Position numbers and translations under genes: made by a program. Source: an uncultured Blautia sp. (lineage in GTDB: Bacteria > Bacillota_A > Clostridia > Lachnospirales > Lachnospiraceae). Taken from it: a DNA stretch of 64,000 bases. The notes beneath the pieces are model-generated. The model was not told the DNA's origin and did no database searches. It saw only the letters and a list, made by a program, of their open reading frames with translations. Positions 36,238-45,848 of the stretch are shown piece by piece; the stretch's first letter is position 1; each line of letters opens with the position of its first letter. The stretch is from contig CAJLTE010000002.1 of the NCBI GenBank assembly GCA_905209435.1, forward strand, positions 36,080-100,079, in the 5' to 3' direction.

Positions 36238-37089
36238 TCATGATCGTTCACACCAAAGACCAATATCCGTAATCGGTGTATCTTCCCATTCCACATGATC
36301 ACTGTATACATCCAGAATGGTGATTGTTAAACTGCTTATATCTGCTTCCGGATCCAGCTCAACCAGAAATTCCTGTTTTTCATCGGCAAATGTTATTATC
36401 CAGTCGTTATTTCCTGAACTGATCTCTAAAGTTTTTGGTCTGTAATTTCCATTATAGTATTCATCGGATTTCCAGTTTCCAAGTTTAAATGTCATGTACT
36501 TTACAGGGTAGGATTTATCAAAATCAAAATCTATATGCTCTCCAATACCAGGTCCCGGAGCGCCTTCCTGCCAGTTTGTTGTATCATTATTGTCAAATAC
36601 AAATATCGGATCATTAACAACAAGCTCCTGTTCAATCGTAGTTGATGCACTGGCCTTTATTATATGTTTCTGAGTAATTCTTATATATGATGATTTCACA
36701 TCATTTAATGTCTCTGTATTATCAATCAGACGTGCTTCTGATATTTCAGGCTCCTGTGTAACTTCTAATTTCGGTGCTGGTTCTGCAGGCTCAGATGTTT
36801 CTTCAGGATCTGATATTTTTCCAGAAGACTGTTCATTATCTGGAGAATGGTTTACCGCCACTTTACCTGAATCCGTATCTTTTTTATCGGAGAATCCAAA
36901 AAAGATTGCAGCCGTGACAGCTATAATAGCTATAATTTCTAAAATAATCGTAACAATCAAAAGTCCTGATTTCTTATTATTGGGTCTCTGTCCCCCTGAT
37001 GCACTTGCATTATGCGTCAGATGATGTCCGCAACTTCCGCAGTATTCATCATTTCTGCCCACAGGTGAGCCACATTTAGGACAATTCAT
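36238..37089 (-). CDS. Zinc-ribbon membrane protein with NADase-type glycan-binding domain
   Basis: The 283-residue protein has a zinc ribbon (CPKCGSPV and CGSCGHHL, about residues 3-23), a membrane helix (about 42-64), an acidic linker, and a C-terminal beta-sandwich domain (about 140-280; DNNDTTNWQEGAPGPGIGEH, FKLGNWKSDEYYNGNYRPK) as in the discoidin-like NADase-type glycan-binding family. The outside domain may bind wall or host glycan. Its start overlaps the kinase stop by 4 bp. Confidence 0.8.
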   Translation of the reverse strand: MNCPKCGSPVGRNDEYCGSCGHHLTHNASASGGQRPNNKKSGLLIVTIILEIIAIIAVTAAIFFGFSDKKDTDSGKVAVNHSPDNEQSSGKISDPEETSEPAEPAPKLEVTQEPEISEARLIDNTETLNDVKSSYIRITQKHIIKASASTTIEQELVVNDPIFVFDNNDTTNWQEGAPGPGIGEHIDFDFDKSYPVKYMTFKLGNWKSDEYYNGNYRPKTLEISSGNNDWIITFADEKQEFLVELDPEADISSLTITILDVYSDHVEWEDTPITDIGLWCERS

Positions 37090-38444
37090 ACTTCTCTCCT
37101 TTTTTGCATCTCCATACAGCTGTGAATATATTGTTCTGTATCCGAAAACTCATCATCTGCCAGTTTCTCATTTTCCGGATCAGCCGCTGCCATCTGAATT
37201 TCTGTTGGTATTGTAGCAAGATCAGACGATATCTGTGCCGTTTTCTCTGTAGAATCAGACTGATCCTTATACTTTAAATTATAATATTTCACACCAAACA
37301 CTGCCAGCAGCACAAGCAAAATCACGCCTAGTACAACAACTATAACCGGCAGTATCCCGTTTTCTTTTTCAGAATCTTTCCGTGGATAATACTGCATATT
37401 TTTTACATGCGGGTTTTCCTTTGCGGTGTGATTATTCTGTGTCGGAGAAGGTTCCTCTTTTGTAACTGTCTGTCCACTATACAGACTTTCATAAAGTTCC
37501 TCCATTGACTGCCAGCGCTCATTTTTGTATACACCAAGACCTTTTTGAATCACATATTCTACTTCCGCCGGACAATCCTGCTGAAAATCCGAAATTGGCT
37601 TCAGCTGATCCTGATATGTACGTTCCATAGATTCCGGCGGTATCTGTCCCGTAATGCATCGATACATTGTTGCACATAATGCATATACGTCTGTCCATGG
37701 TCCCTGCTCTCCATGAGTACGGTACTGTTCTTCAGGTGCATATCCCGGCTTCAGCATGATCGACAAACTTCTGCCGCCGGAAGAAACAAAATCTCTTGCT
37801 CCTCCAAAATCAAGTATTTTCACAGACTGATCTTTCGTGATCATAATATTATCAGGACTGATATCCCGGTGGATCAAATTCATTTTATGAACCTGTCCCA
37901 GAGATCTGATCAAAGGCTTCATCATCTGCAGGGTTTCTTTAACAGAAATTCTTCCGCCTCTGTCCTTTAAATATTCCTTTAGAGTCTGACCGTCCAGGTA
38001 TTCCATTACAATATATGCTGTATGATTTTCCTTAAAAAAGTCCTTTACTGTAACTATCTCTGGAAGATCAATACACTTTGCAAGAATTTTTGCTTCATTA
38101 ATGAACTTTTCTCTTCCTGTTTCAAAAAATGTCTGTGCTTCTCCCGAATACGACTGAACAGTACAGCTGTTGCCGCTGGTATCTCGTATCGCACAGCCGT
38201 TTGGATAATATTCTTTGATTGCAACACGCATTTCCAGATTCAGGTCCATGCCAATATATGTAATACCAAATCCACCCTCACCAATAGCCTTTCCTACCAG
38301 ATATTTACCTGCAAGTATTACAAATGGCGCAAGATGATGCGGTGGTATGACAGCCGTTGAAGGATCAAATCCGCAATGTTCACATTTTCCTCCCGGACTG
38401 GCTTTTTCCATCATGCAGTTTATGCATAAATTTTCTATCTTCAT
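37086..38444 (-). CDS. Ser/Thr protein kinase with N-terminal zinc ribbon
   Basis: The 452-residue protein has a ribbon-like start (CINCMMEK, CEHCGFDP), then a full kinase domain: glycine loop GEGGFGITYIG (55-65), Lys77 in AIKEYYP, HRDISPDN with Asp194, DFGGARDF (212-219) and PEEQYRTHG. One membrane helix (about 367-390) and an outside tail follow, without PASTA repeats. All catalytic residues are present. It should phosphorylate the FHA proteins of the island. It closely resembles the kinase at 48864. Confidence 0.92.
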   Translation of the reverse strand: MKIENLCINCMMEKASPGGKCEHCGFDPSTAVIPPHHLAPFVILAGKYLVGKAIGEGGFGITYIGMDLNLEMRVAIKEYYPNGCAIRDTSGNSCTVQSYSGEAQTFFETGREKFINEAKILAKCIDLPEIVTVKDFFKENHTAYIVMEYLDGQTLKEYLKDRGGRISVKETLQMMKPLIRSLGQVHKMNLIHRDISPDNIMITKDQSVKILDFGGARDFVSSGGRSLSIMLKPGYAPEEQYRTHGEQGPWTDVYALCATMYRCITGQIPPESMERTYQDQLKPISDFQQDCPAEVEYVIQKGLGVYKNERWQSMEELYESLYSGQTVTKEEPSPTQNNHTAKENPHVKNMQYYPRKDSEKENGILPVIVVVLGVILLVLLAVFGVKYYNLKYKDQSDSTEKTAQISSDLATIPTEIQMAAADPENEKLADDEFSDTEQYIHSCMEMQKRREV

Positions 38445-38466
38445 TTACTCCTCCGACCTGCCTGAT

Positions 38467-39069
38467 CTATTTTACATCTTTTTTCTTATAAGTATCCCAG
38501 CTGAAATCCGGTCCGCACAGAGGAATAAACATAAGACTTGTCTCTCCCAAAGTGATCACATCATGACTCTTCAGAATTTCACTGTTTAATACAACATTGT
38601 CATTCAGATAGAACAGTTCGTGTGATTCTCCCGGCTGCGCATAAAAAATTCCTGCACGCGGCTCAAAGATCACGCATGCATGGCGTTTTCTTGCAACTGC
38701 CATGTCACCTCTGATCACTACATCCATGTCTTCTCCACGTCCGACAAAATTCTTGCCCTCTCTGAGCTGGAAACTCTGTCCTATACACTCTCCTTCAATT
38801 CCTACAAGCCATCCTACAACAGGCTGTGTACCTTTGTTTCCGGAAATACCATGCTGAAAAATTCCAACTGTTTTCTGATCATCATTCGGAACATTCCCGC
38901 CTGTATATCCCAATGGCTGCTGCGGCATTGTCGGTGTTACAGGAGACTGTTCATTCGGCATTGTCATTCCAACTGTTTTCTGATCATCACTCAGCTGCTG
39001 ACAATGAGGGCATGTCTGAAATTTATCTGCATCATAAAAATGTCCGTTTCCACATTTCTGTAAATTCAT
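38467..39069 (-). CDS. Zinc-ribbon and FHA protein with TVG motifs
   Basis: The 200-residue soluble protein has an N-terminal ribbon (CGNGHFYDADKFQTCPHC), two copies of DDQKTVG (about residues 28-34 and 63-69), and an FHA domain (about 85-190; NFVGRGEDMDVVIRG, RKRHACVI). Plain FHA proteins with N-terminal Thr motifs (for example GarA) are phosphorylated there and then bind their own FHA domain; the TVG copies are candidates for that. It is paralogous to the protein at 45827. Confidence 0.85.
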   Translation of the reverse strand: MNLQKCGNGHFYDADKFQTCPHCQQLSDDQKTVGMTMPNEQSPVTPTMPQQPLGYTGGNVPNDDQKTVGIFQHGISGNKGTQPVVGWLVGIEGECIGQSFQLREGKNFVGRGEDMDVVIRGDMAVARKRHACVIFEPRAGIFYAQPGESHELFYLNDNVVLNSEILKSHDVITLGETSLMFIPLCGPDFSWDTYKKKDVK

Positions 39070-39098
39070 AATCTAATCCTCCGATTTTCTATATTTTA

Positions 39099-39127
39099 TT
39101 ATTATGTATTTTATAAGAACTGCTCAA
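39099..39127 (-). promoter_or_regulatory. Possible internal promoter of the signalling island
   Basis: TTGAGC and TAATAA are separated by 17 nt on the minus strand, in the largest gap of the island (39070-39180), upstream of the 200-residue FHA gene. Confidence 0.3.
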
Positions 39128-39180
39128 ATTTTAACACCATCACATAATTTATATGCTACTGATTGGAAACAAAATTGAGT

Positions 39181-40044
39181 TTACTGTAAAAGGAATTCAT
39201 TATTTCCCTGTCCAAGTACGATTCTGGTTCCTCTCAAACACCTTGTAGTAACTTCTTTCTCCAGTGGAATTGAACCATTCATCCTGGTTCCGAAAGAAGA
39301 ATAATCTGTTACATAATAGCAGTTTTCACCTGCATTAAACTGAACAGTACAATGACGTCTGCTGATATCTCTGTCAGGGAGAATAAGATTACTTACCGCT
39401 CCATCCCGTCCTATTGTTACCATTTCATTATCCAGTACAGCTATTTCTGCGCCTTTCATACTTCCTTTTGTGCAAACAAGGACACCATGTTCCATTCCGA
39501 TTGTCAATCCTCCCTGTGTCTGCATAATATCTTTTGGCTCTGCCTGAATATTCCGTGGCGCTGTCTGTGAATTGTCAGGCTTATTTTCATAAGATCTGTC
39601 GTGCTGATAAGAATTTTCCTGAATACGTACACCATTATCAATAAATTCTTCATTATATTTACAGCATATCTTATTCATGTTTTTGAACATTAAATGATAG
39701 GTAACGAAAACGCCAAGTCCGCAAACCCATCCTCCCAACAATGTCCACAGAAGAAGTGTTGTTCCGTTTTCATCGATTCGTACATCGTAATCTTCACCTG
39801 CTCGCTGTATGGTATTACCCACTTTATAAATCCAGTATAATATATAAAATCCACAGGTGACTGCTGTCAGCAATACAAGAACAATATAATTCGGAGATTT
39901 CCATCCATCCGGATCCTTTGCTGAACTTACCTCATTCAGATCCTTAATAAAATTCCACATGAATATAATTCCATATATTCCGCATGTTACCAGTGATAGT
40001 CCAATATAAACCCAAAATGATCTGTCTTCTTTTTTCCTTTCCAT
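39181..40044 (-). CDS. DUF4234 membrane protein with C-terminal FHA domain
   Basis: The 287-residue protein has a DUF4234-type N-terminus (WVYIGLSLVTCGIYGIIFMW; helices about 10-30, 50-72, 90-115), a Gln/Asn-rich linker, then an FHA domain (about 190-285; VTIGRDGAVSNLILPDRDISRRHCTV, SSFGTRMNG). Before the FHA domain, GGLTIGMEHGVLVCTKGS resembles the T-V-G segments of the small FHA proteins. It probably places a phosphothreonine reader at the membrane, next to the FHA-ABC exporter gene. Confidence 0.85.
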   Translation of the reverse strand: MERKKEDRSFWVYIGLSLVTCGIYGIIFMWNFIKDLNEVSSAKDPDGWKSPNYIVLVLLTAVTCGFYILYWIYKVGNTIQRAGEDYDVRIDENGTTLLLWTLLGGWVCGLGVFVTYHLMFKNMNKICCKYNEEFIDNGVRIQENSYQHDRSYENKPDNSQTAPRNIQAEPKDIMQTQGGLTIGMEHGVLVCTKGSMKGAEIAVLDNEMVTIGRDGAVSNLILPDRDISRRHCTVQFNAGENCYYVTDYSSFGTRMNGSIPLEKEVTTRCLRGTRIVLGQGNNEFLLQ

Positions 40045-40095
40045 TTGCTGTCTCCTCCCTTTTATTTGTATCTTTTTGGCTCTGCCTGTTTATGT

Positions 40096-42396
40096 TTATC
40101 TGCTGTCCTTTGCTACATTGCGAAGCAAAATAACACTGATCACAGAAAAGACCACTGTCATAGCAAGAAGTATTCCCCATGACTGCAGCAGGTGTCCCTT
40201 TGTACATTCAAAAAAATCTTCTGCTGCATGTTCCAGAGTAGGGAACTGCTCCTGCATACGAAGCTGCATTCCATTAAGATCCACAATACTTCCAAGTGAT
40301 TCTACAGACCATCTGCTCACGGTAAGATAGGAAATCCATTCTCCCGCTCCCTCTAAATCAAACAGGATTCCTGAGAATAAAAGCTGTACGATCAGAATAA
40401 ATGGTGCTACAGCCATTGCCTTGTCTCCGGTCTTTACAACAGATGATACGATAAATCCCATTGCCATAGATGCAAGTACAGTCAGCCATACTGTAAGAAA
40501 TACCTCCAGATAAAAAGAATCAAAAAAGATTCCCGAATGAGATTTCCCCACAGTTACAAGGAAAACTGCTGTCAGTAAAATACTCTGGATCAGTCCCAGC
40601 AGTGCCTGGATGATAAACTTCGAAAGAATATATACCGGAAGCTTCAGATTAGCCATATACTCTCTTTTTATGATCACTCGTTCTTTGCAAATTTCCTGAA
40701 TAGAATTAAAAAGTCCCATCCAGATTCCCGAACAGCTCAATGCAAACAGCATTGATTTCGTAGATTCATATATGTCAAAGATATCATCTTCGGAAACTAT
40801 ATATAGCAGAAATCCTATCAGGACAGGCTGTAAAAATGTCAGCAACAATTTCGGAAGATCATTCTTTATTAATTCTGCATATCTCAGACTTAAATACAGA
40901 AGCTGACGCAATCCGGATGTTTTTCTCTCCTTTAATTCCGATTTTCCTTCTCTTTCCGGTTCCGGAGATTCCTCAGCCTCAACACAGTGTGCAAATTGTT
41001 CTTCCCAGAATTTCGGATCTTTTGCTATAATATTGTAAACATTTACCAGACTGTCCGTCTGGAAAAACATCAATGCCTGCTGTGCTGTTCCCACAAAACA
41101 CAAACGGCCGCCCGGTCCCATAAATATAATCTTATCACACATATCCAGGCTCTGGGTCGTATGAGTAACCATAATAATTGTCTTATCCTTTGTTTTGGAT
41201 AATTTACTTAAAATGGTCATCAGATTCTTCTCTGTCCCTGGATCCAGACCTGATGTCGGTTCATCAAGGAAAAACAGCTTCGGATCTGCCAGAAGTTCTA
41301 CTGCAATGCTGGCACGCTTTTTCTGACCGCCTGACATTTTTCGTATATAGGTATTTTCATGTTCCTTTAGCTCTACCATATCCAGAACTTCTTCAATCTT
41401 CGCATCAATTTCTTCTTTGGTAGTATCTGTTGACATCTTCAGCTTTGCTGTATAATAAAGCATTTTGCGCAATGTAAGATTCTCGTATATGATATCCTGC
41501 TGGGGAACATAACCAATAATACTTTTCAGATGCTGAAAATTCTCCCTTAAATTAACTCCATTGAGGAAAACTGCACCCTGAACGTCTTTGTCAAATCCGC
41601 TCATTGCATTCATTAATGTTGTTTTTCCCGCTCCGGAACCGCCTATGATTGCTACGAATTCATTACTCTCAATCTGACAGTTAACATGATTAAGTATTAC
41701 TTTTCTCTGCTTTCCAACTACCTTATGAAGGTTACGTGTCTCAAGAGCCACACCCCTGGCTACAGTCTTAAACAAAAGAAATTTCTCTGCAAAGATCATA
41801 CGATAATCAAGTATCTGTATTTCGTCCTGATTCTTCAGGACAGCAGATTCCTGTACTCCCCGTCCATTAACAAGAAGTCCATTTGTACTTTTAAGATTAT
41901 GTATCACACATTTACCGTTTTCTTCCTGTATGACTGCATGCTGCCTGGATACATTACTGCTGTTAAGCACTACATCATTTTTACTGCTTCGGCCAATCGT
42001 CAGAGGTGCTTTTCCAACAGGAATCCTTTTCCAGGTCTCCTCACCCTGTTCTGTATCAAACAGTATCGTAATCGAATCATTTTCAGAAGTCCCTGATATT
42101 CTCAGCAATGCTCCGTCCTGAAGTTCTATTCTTCTTGATGTCTGATGAAGATATCCTCTCAGTCCGGCTGATTCTACAACAGTTCCGTTACTGCTGTTCA
42201 GATCCCTGTAATAAATTTTCTGCCCTTCAAAAGTGATCTCTCCATGTCTCGATGATACAAACCGAAATGGAAGCATCACTGTGTTTGCCCCCAGTTCTCT
42301 TCCAAGACTGATCGTCCGCGCATTCCGGACAGATATTTCACTTTTATTTATTCTGCCTTCCGGGTCAATCACAGAAATAAAAACTTTTTCTCTCAT
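40096..42396 (-). CDS. ABC exporter (ABCG-like half transporter) with two FHA domains
   Basis: The 766-residue protein has FHA1 (about 25-95; SRHGEI, NSSNGT), FHA2 (about 130-195; IGRSSKND, SRQHAVI, STNGLLVNG), an ABC ATPase (about 215-460; Walker A GGSGAGKTT 252-260, signature MSGGQ, Walker B LFFLDEP), and an ABC2 membrane domain with about six helices (510-766). The order FHA-ATPase-membrane matches known bacterial FHA-ABC fusions (as in Mycobacterium Rv1747). It may export a lipid or wall component under kinase control. Substrate unknown. Confidence 0.92.
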   Translation of the reverse strand: MREKVFISVIDPEGRINKSEISVRNARTISLGRELGANTVMLPFRFVSSRHGEITFEGQKIYYRDLNSSNGTVVESAGLRGYLHQTSRRIELQDGALLRISGTSENDSITILFDTEQGEETWKRIPVGKAPLTIGRSSKNDVVLNSSNVSRQHAVIQEENGKCVIHNLKSTNGLLVNGRGVQESAVLKNQDEIQILDYRMIFAEKFLLFKTVARGVALETRNLHKVVGKQRKVILNHVNCQIESNEFVAIIGGSGAGKTTLMNAMSGFDKDVQGAVFLNGVNLRENFQHLKSIIGYVPQQDIIYENLTLRKMLYYTAKLKMSTDTTKEEIDAKIEEVLDMVELKEHENTYIRKMSGGQKKRASIAVELLADPKLFFLDEPTSGLDPGTEKNLMTILSKLSKTKDKTIIMVTHTTQSLDMCDKIIFMGPGGRLCFVGTAQQALMFFQTDSLVNVYNIIAKDPKFWEEQFAHCVEAEESPEPEREGKSELKERKTSGLRQLLYLSLRYAELIKNDLPKLLLTFLQPVLIGFLLYIVSEDDIFDIYESTKSMLFALSCSGIWMGLFNSIQEICKERVIIKREYMANLKLPVYILSKFIIQALLGLIQSILLTAVFLVTVGKSHSGIFFDSFYLEVFLTVWLTVLASMAMGFIVSSVVKTGDKAMAVAPFILIVQLLFSGILFDLEGAGEWISYLTVSRWSVESLGSIVDLNGMQLRMQEQFPTLEHAAEDFFECTKGHLLQSWGILLAMTVVFSVISVILLRNVAKDSR

Positions 42397-42410
42397 ATCC
42401 TCTCCCTCAC

Positions 42411-43337
42411 TTAAAATTTATGAAAAAAGCTCAATAAACCTTTTTCTGTTTTCGCATCCTCTCCTATGTCTTTCATAATTTGTTTCTCTATCTGTTTCGG
42501 AATAACAATTCCGTAATCCGATACAGACGGCAGTTTTTGTTTTATTGTTTCTTTCAGGACGCCATATGGTTCTTCCCCTGTTATCATCCTGTAAAAAATG
42601 GCAGCCATACTGAATTTATCTGTATCTGCACTTTTTTGAAACGGTGCTTTTTTGTATGAAGCAGGTACATACCTGCTCCAGAAAACAGCATTTCGTACTT
42701 CATTCATTGCCGCACCTGTCCATGAAGGATCAAGCAATTTAAAATTTCCATCATGACATAACATTACATTGTCCGGTGTAAGATTTCCGTGAATGATTCC
42801 GCTCTGATGAAGAGCTGATACCGCGCTCTCCATTTTCTTCATAATATCTTCCGCTGCCTGGAATTCAAGAGGATTTTTCTTTCTGAGAATTTCCCGCAGC
42901 GTTACACCGTTTATATGTTCCATCACGCAATATGCTGTATTGTTTTCCCTGAAAAATGTATAAACCGGAATCAGTTGTAAAATTTCCTGTTGCTTATGCA
43001 ATTTCTCCACATTTACAAGAAACTCTTCTTCCAGCTGGTCCCACAATGTCCGGTTAATCTCACTTTCAACCTGCAGTTGTCCCTGTTTTCTACCCGCCAT
43101 CTTAACCGGAAACCATTCTCTGATCCAGACCTTTTGTTCCAGAAGTGCATCCCAGGCAATATAAAGAAAGCCAATCCTGTCTTTTCTTATTGCTTCTCCT
43201 ATAATAAAACGACGGTTGAGAATAGTCTCTTCCGGAATCTGATCGATATAAACAGTGTCTGCATCTCTCCTTCTGCCACAGTATGGACAAAAATTTTCCT
43301 GCTTATATTCCTCCATACATTTCATGCATTTCGGCAT
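42411..43337 (-). CDS. Pseudokinase with N-terminal zinc ribbon
   Basis: The 308-residue protein starts with a ribbon (CMKCMEEY, CPYCGRRR), then a kinase-like fold that aligns with the two real kinases but lacks catalytic residues. The glycine loop is replaced by RKDRIGFLYI, the ATP-binding Lys by Arg73 (WIREW), the HRD Asp by Asn185 (HGNLTPDN), and DFG by DPS (203-205). Fold residues such as VMEHINGVTLREIL and the helix with DKFSMAAIFYRMITGEEP are kept. It is probably a scaffold or an allosteric partner of the active kinases. It lies 14 nt before the FHA-ABC gene. Confidence 0.88.
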   Translation of the reverse strand: MPKCMKCMEEYKQENFCPYCGRRRDADTVYIDQIPEETILNRRFIIGEAIRKDRIGFLYIAWDALLEQKVWIREWFPVKMAGRKQGQLQVESEINRTLWDQLEEEFLVNVEKLHKQQEILQLIPVYTFFRENNTAYCVMEHINGVTLREILRKKNPLEFQAAEDIMKKMESAVSALHQSGIIHGNLTPDNVMLCHDGNFKLLDPSWTGAAMNEVRNAVFWSRYVPASYKKAPFQKSADTDKFSMAAIFYRMITGEEPYGVLKETIKQKLPSVSDYGIVIPKQIEKQIMKDIGEDAKTEKGLLSFFHKF

Positions 43338-43352
43338 ATATGTTCCTCCCTG

Positions 43353-44132
43353 TTATCTGCGTTCGCTGTTAATCTTCAGCAGTATCACCGTAGTATTATC
43401 CCGGCCATTTCTGCCCCATCTGCCTGCTGTCTTTAATAGTCTGTCTCCGGCAATTGAAATACTGCCGCCACTTTCACTGACTACCGCTTCAATCTGCTCT
43501 TCCGTCAATGTTTTATATAATCCATCACTGCACAAAAGGAGAATATCATCTTCTTTTAATATGAAAGGTGACTCATTTTTGTCCACCAGGCTTATGTTTC
43601 CCATTCCAAGATAACTGGTCAGGGCTTCTCCTCTGCCAATTTCTGAATTATAAAAATCTATATCAATCTCTCCGGCATCTAACCTTTCCTTCAGCATTGT
43701 CTTATAATTATGATCTTTTGTAAGACGCATAAGACTTTTATCCCGCAATATATACATTCTGCTGTCACCTACAGACATCCAGTAAAGATGGTTCTCACAG
43801 ATAACAGCTGATACAAGCGTTGTTCCTGCATTCAGTTTATGATGTTCCATATCTGTAAGAGAACTCACCATCCGATCCATCCTTCTGGCTTCTTCCTCGA
43901 GAAAAACAGGGATATTCTTTACCGGCCATGCCTCTTCCAGATCCCTCAGGAAATGTTGTACTGTCTGATCACTTGCCATCTCGCCATGTTTCAGACCGCC
44001 CATTCCATCGCAGAGCACCGCAAAAGCCATATTTCCGTTCGTTACAGCTTTTGCAGCATCTTGCTGATACTCTCTTGTTCCCTGATCTGTAACTGTATAT
44101 GTTCTGATTTTCCATAGATTATCCAGTTCCAT
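43353..44132 (-). CDS. PP2C-family Ser/Thr phosphatase
   Basis: The 259-residue protein has the metal-binding motifs of bacterial PP2C: TREYQQDA (Asp25), VLCDGMGGLKHGE (Asp42, Gly43), WMSVGDSRMYIL and LLCSDGLYKTL, then GRNGRDNTTVILL near the end. It removes phosphate from Ser/Thr and should counter the island's kinases. It is soluble. AAGGGGAG precedes the start. It lies between the VWA-FHA and pseudokinase genes. Confidence 0.92.
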   Translation of the reverse strand: MELDNLWKIRTYTVTDQGTREYQQDAAKAVTNGNMAFAVLCDGMGGLKHGEMASDQTVQHFLRDLEEAWPVKNIPVFLEEEARRMDRMVSSLTDMEHHKLNAGTTLVSAVICENHLYWMSVGDSRMYILRDKSLMRLTKDHNYKTMLKERLDAGEIDIDFYNSEIGRGEALTSYLGMGNISLVDKNESPFILKEDDILLLCSDGLYKTLTEEQIEAVVSESGGSISIAGDRLLKTAGRWGRNGRDNTTVILLKINSERR

Positions 44133-44153
44133 ACGCTCCCCTTCTTTTCTACT

Positions 44154-45848
44154 TTACCAGACAATTTTAGCCTGGATATTTCCTGCAGCAATCTCATCAT
44201 TTGGCAGCAATTTTCTTCGCTTTTCAAGGCGTACTCCATTGATAAATGTTCCGTTGCTGCTTTCCAGATCTGTAATATAGACATCCGTTCCGTCTGTCTC
44301 CAGCGCAAAATGCTGACGTGACATTTTCGGATCATCAAAATAAATATCACAATCTTTACTTCTTCCTGCCATGGCGCTTCCATTAATCGGGACTTTCAGC
44401 TCACATTTTCCATTAATCTGATTCCGAAGCAGAAATGTTACCGTTTTCTGCGGAAGATTTATTACCGAAACATGCTGTTTCACATCTACATTGGAAGCCA
44501 GCGCAGCTTTTCCGTCTACATAGATGACTCCTTTATTCTTTTTGACTTTTCTGTAAATAACCAGGATAACAACTATAATTCCCGCAGTCACAGCAACAGC
44601 AATTCCTGCGATCCAGCTCATCCAGAAAGCTGTTGATTTTCCTGGTCTGGCTCCGTCCAGTTCAAAACTGTCCATTTTTGAAATACTGTTTTTCTCCATT
44701 GAACAGTCAGTAATACCGGAGAATTTTATCTGATATTTTCCCTTATACAACTTATCTTTAACTGTAAGAATTGCATAAGGAGTTTTCTTTTCTGAATAAA
44801 AAACCGAATCTACAGCAACCGCTTCGCCGTCTCTTTCCACTTTATAGTCAGCCGGATTATCTGCATTCAAAACCTTTTCTGAAAATGTAATCTTTAATTC
44901 CTTGTCGCTTTCCTTCTTCCACTTTGTTACTGTCGGAGCTTCCGCATCCGGAATCCATCTTGTTGGAATCACTTCTTTTGTATCTGTTACCTGCTGATCA
45001 AGAAATTTCACTGTCAGGTCTTCTCTCGTGTTACTCGCAATATTTGTATCACTGTGAAAGAATGCCACATAACTGTCCTGGACAGTACTGCGAATCTGGT
45101 TAAGAATATCCAGGCAGGTCCCTGAATTGAAAATATTCAATGTTCCACCTGTATTTCTCGCAAATTCTCCAAAACTGTTTATATACTCTTCTTTCCCCAC
45201 ATCTACTGCAACAGCATACATGGGAATTCCTTTATGATTTAGTTCACTCATTGCCTCATTGGCAGTAGCTTTTCCTGTCACACAGTCCTCTCCGTCTGTG
45301 ATCGTAATGATCACACGGCGTTTCTCTTCTGTCTGTGCTGCCTGATCAATCATATCTGCTGTCTGAACGATGGTCTGGAACAAAACTGTTTCCATGTCAT
45401 CATTCTTAAGTTTCTGAACAACTGCTGCCGCATCCTGTGGATTCTCAGAACCATTCAAAACAATATCTGACTCATCACCAAAAGTAAGAAGAATGCATTT
45501 ATCATTCTCTCCTTTTGATGAAATGAATTTGATAATTCCATCTTTTATATTTGCAAACTGGCTGTCCGGAATGGATGCCGACACATCCAGAAGAATATAA
45601 TAATCCACTCCTTCGTTCAGCTCACTGAACTGAGATGACTTATCATAGTTTAAAGCCTCTCCGCCCAGATATGCCTCATAATTTTGCTCCTGCTGATCAC
45701 TTCTGTAATAAACTCTCACATCCGGCATACGAAGTGAGATCTGCTCTATTTCGCAGGACTGTGCATAAGTATTTATCGGAAATATGAGACACATTCCCGT
45801 CAGCAGCATTGCTGATATTTTTTTTATTATTTTTCTTCTCTCTCCCAT
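44154..45848 (-). CDS. Secreted VWA domain, membrane helix and cytosolic FHA domain
   Basis: The 564-residue protein has a signal peptide (1-29), a VWA domain (about 80-260) with an intact MIDAS start DVSAS at 88-92 and a later TITDGEDC, a beta-rich region (Ig-like, about 300-400), a membrane helix (about 412-435), and a cytosolic FHA domain (about 490-560; AGRSKDCDIYFDDPKMSRQHFAL, SSNGTFING). It links metal-dependent binding outside to phosphothreonine reading inside. It overlaps the upstream gene by 22 bp; the AGGGGG site fixes the start at 45848. Confidence 0.88.
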   Translation of the reverse strand: MGERRKIIKKISAMLLTGMCLIFPINTYAQSCEIEQISLRMPDVRVYYRSDQQEQNYEAYLGGEALNYDKSSQFSELNEGVDYYILLDVSASIPDSQFANIKDGIIKFISSKGENDKCILLTFGDESDIVLNGSENPQDAAAVVQKLKNDDMETVLFQTIVQTADMIDQAAQTEEKRRVIITITDGEDCVTGKATANEAMSELNHKGIPMYAVAVDVGKEEYINSFGEFARNTGGTLNIFNSGTCLDILNQIRSTVQDSYVAFFHSDTNIASNTREDLTVKFLDQQVTDTKEVIPTRWIPDAEAPTVTKWKKESDKELKITFSEKVLNADNPADYKVERDGEAVAVDSVFYSEKKTPYAILTVKDKLYKGKYQIKFSGITDCSMEKNSISKMDSFELDGARPGKSTAFWMSWIAGIAVAVTAGIIVVILVIYRKVKKNKGVIYVDGKAALASNVDVKQHVSVINLPQKTVTFLLRNQINGKCELKVPINGSAMAGRSKDCDIYFDDPKMSRQHFALETDGTDVYITDLESSNGTFINGVRLEKRRKLLPNDEIAAGNIQAKIVW

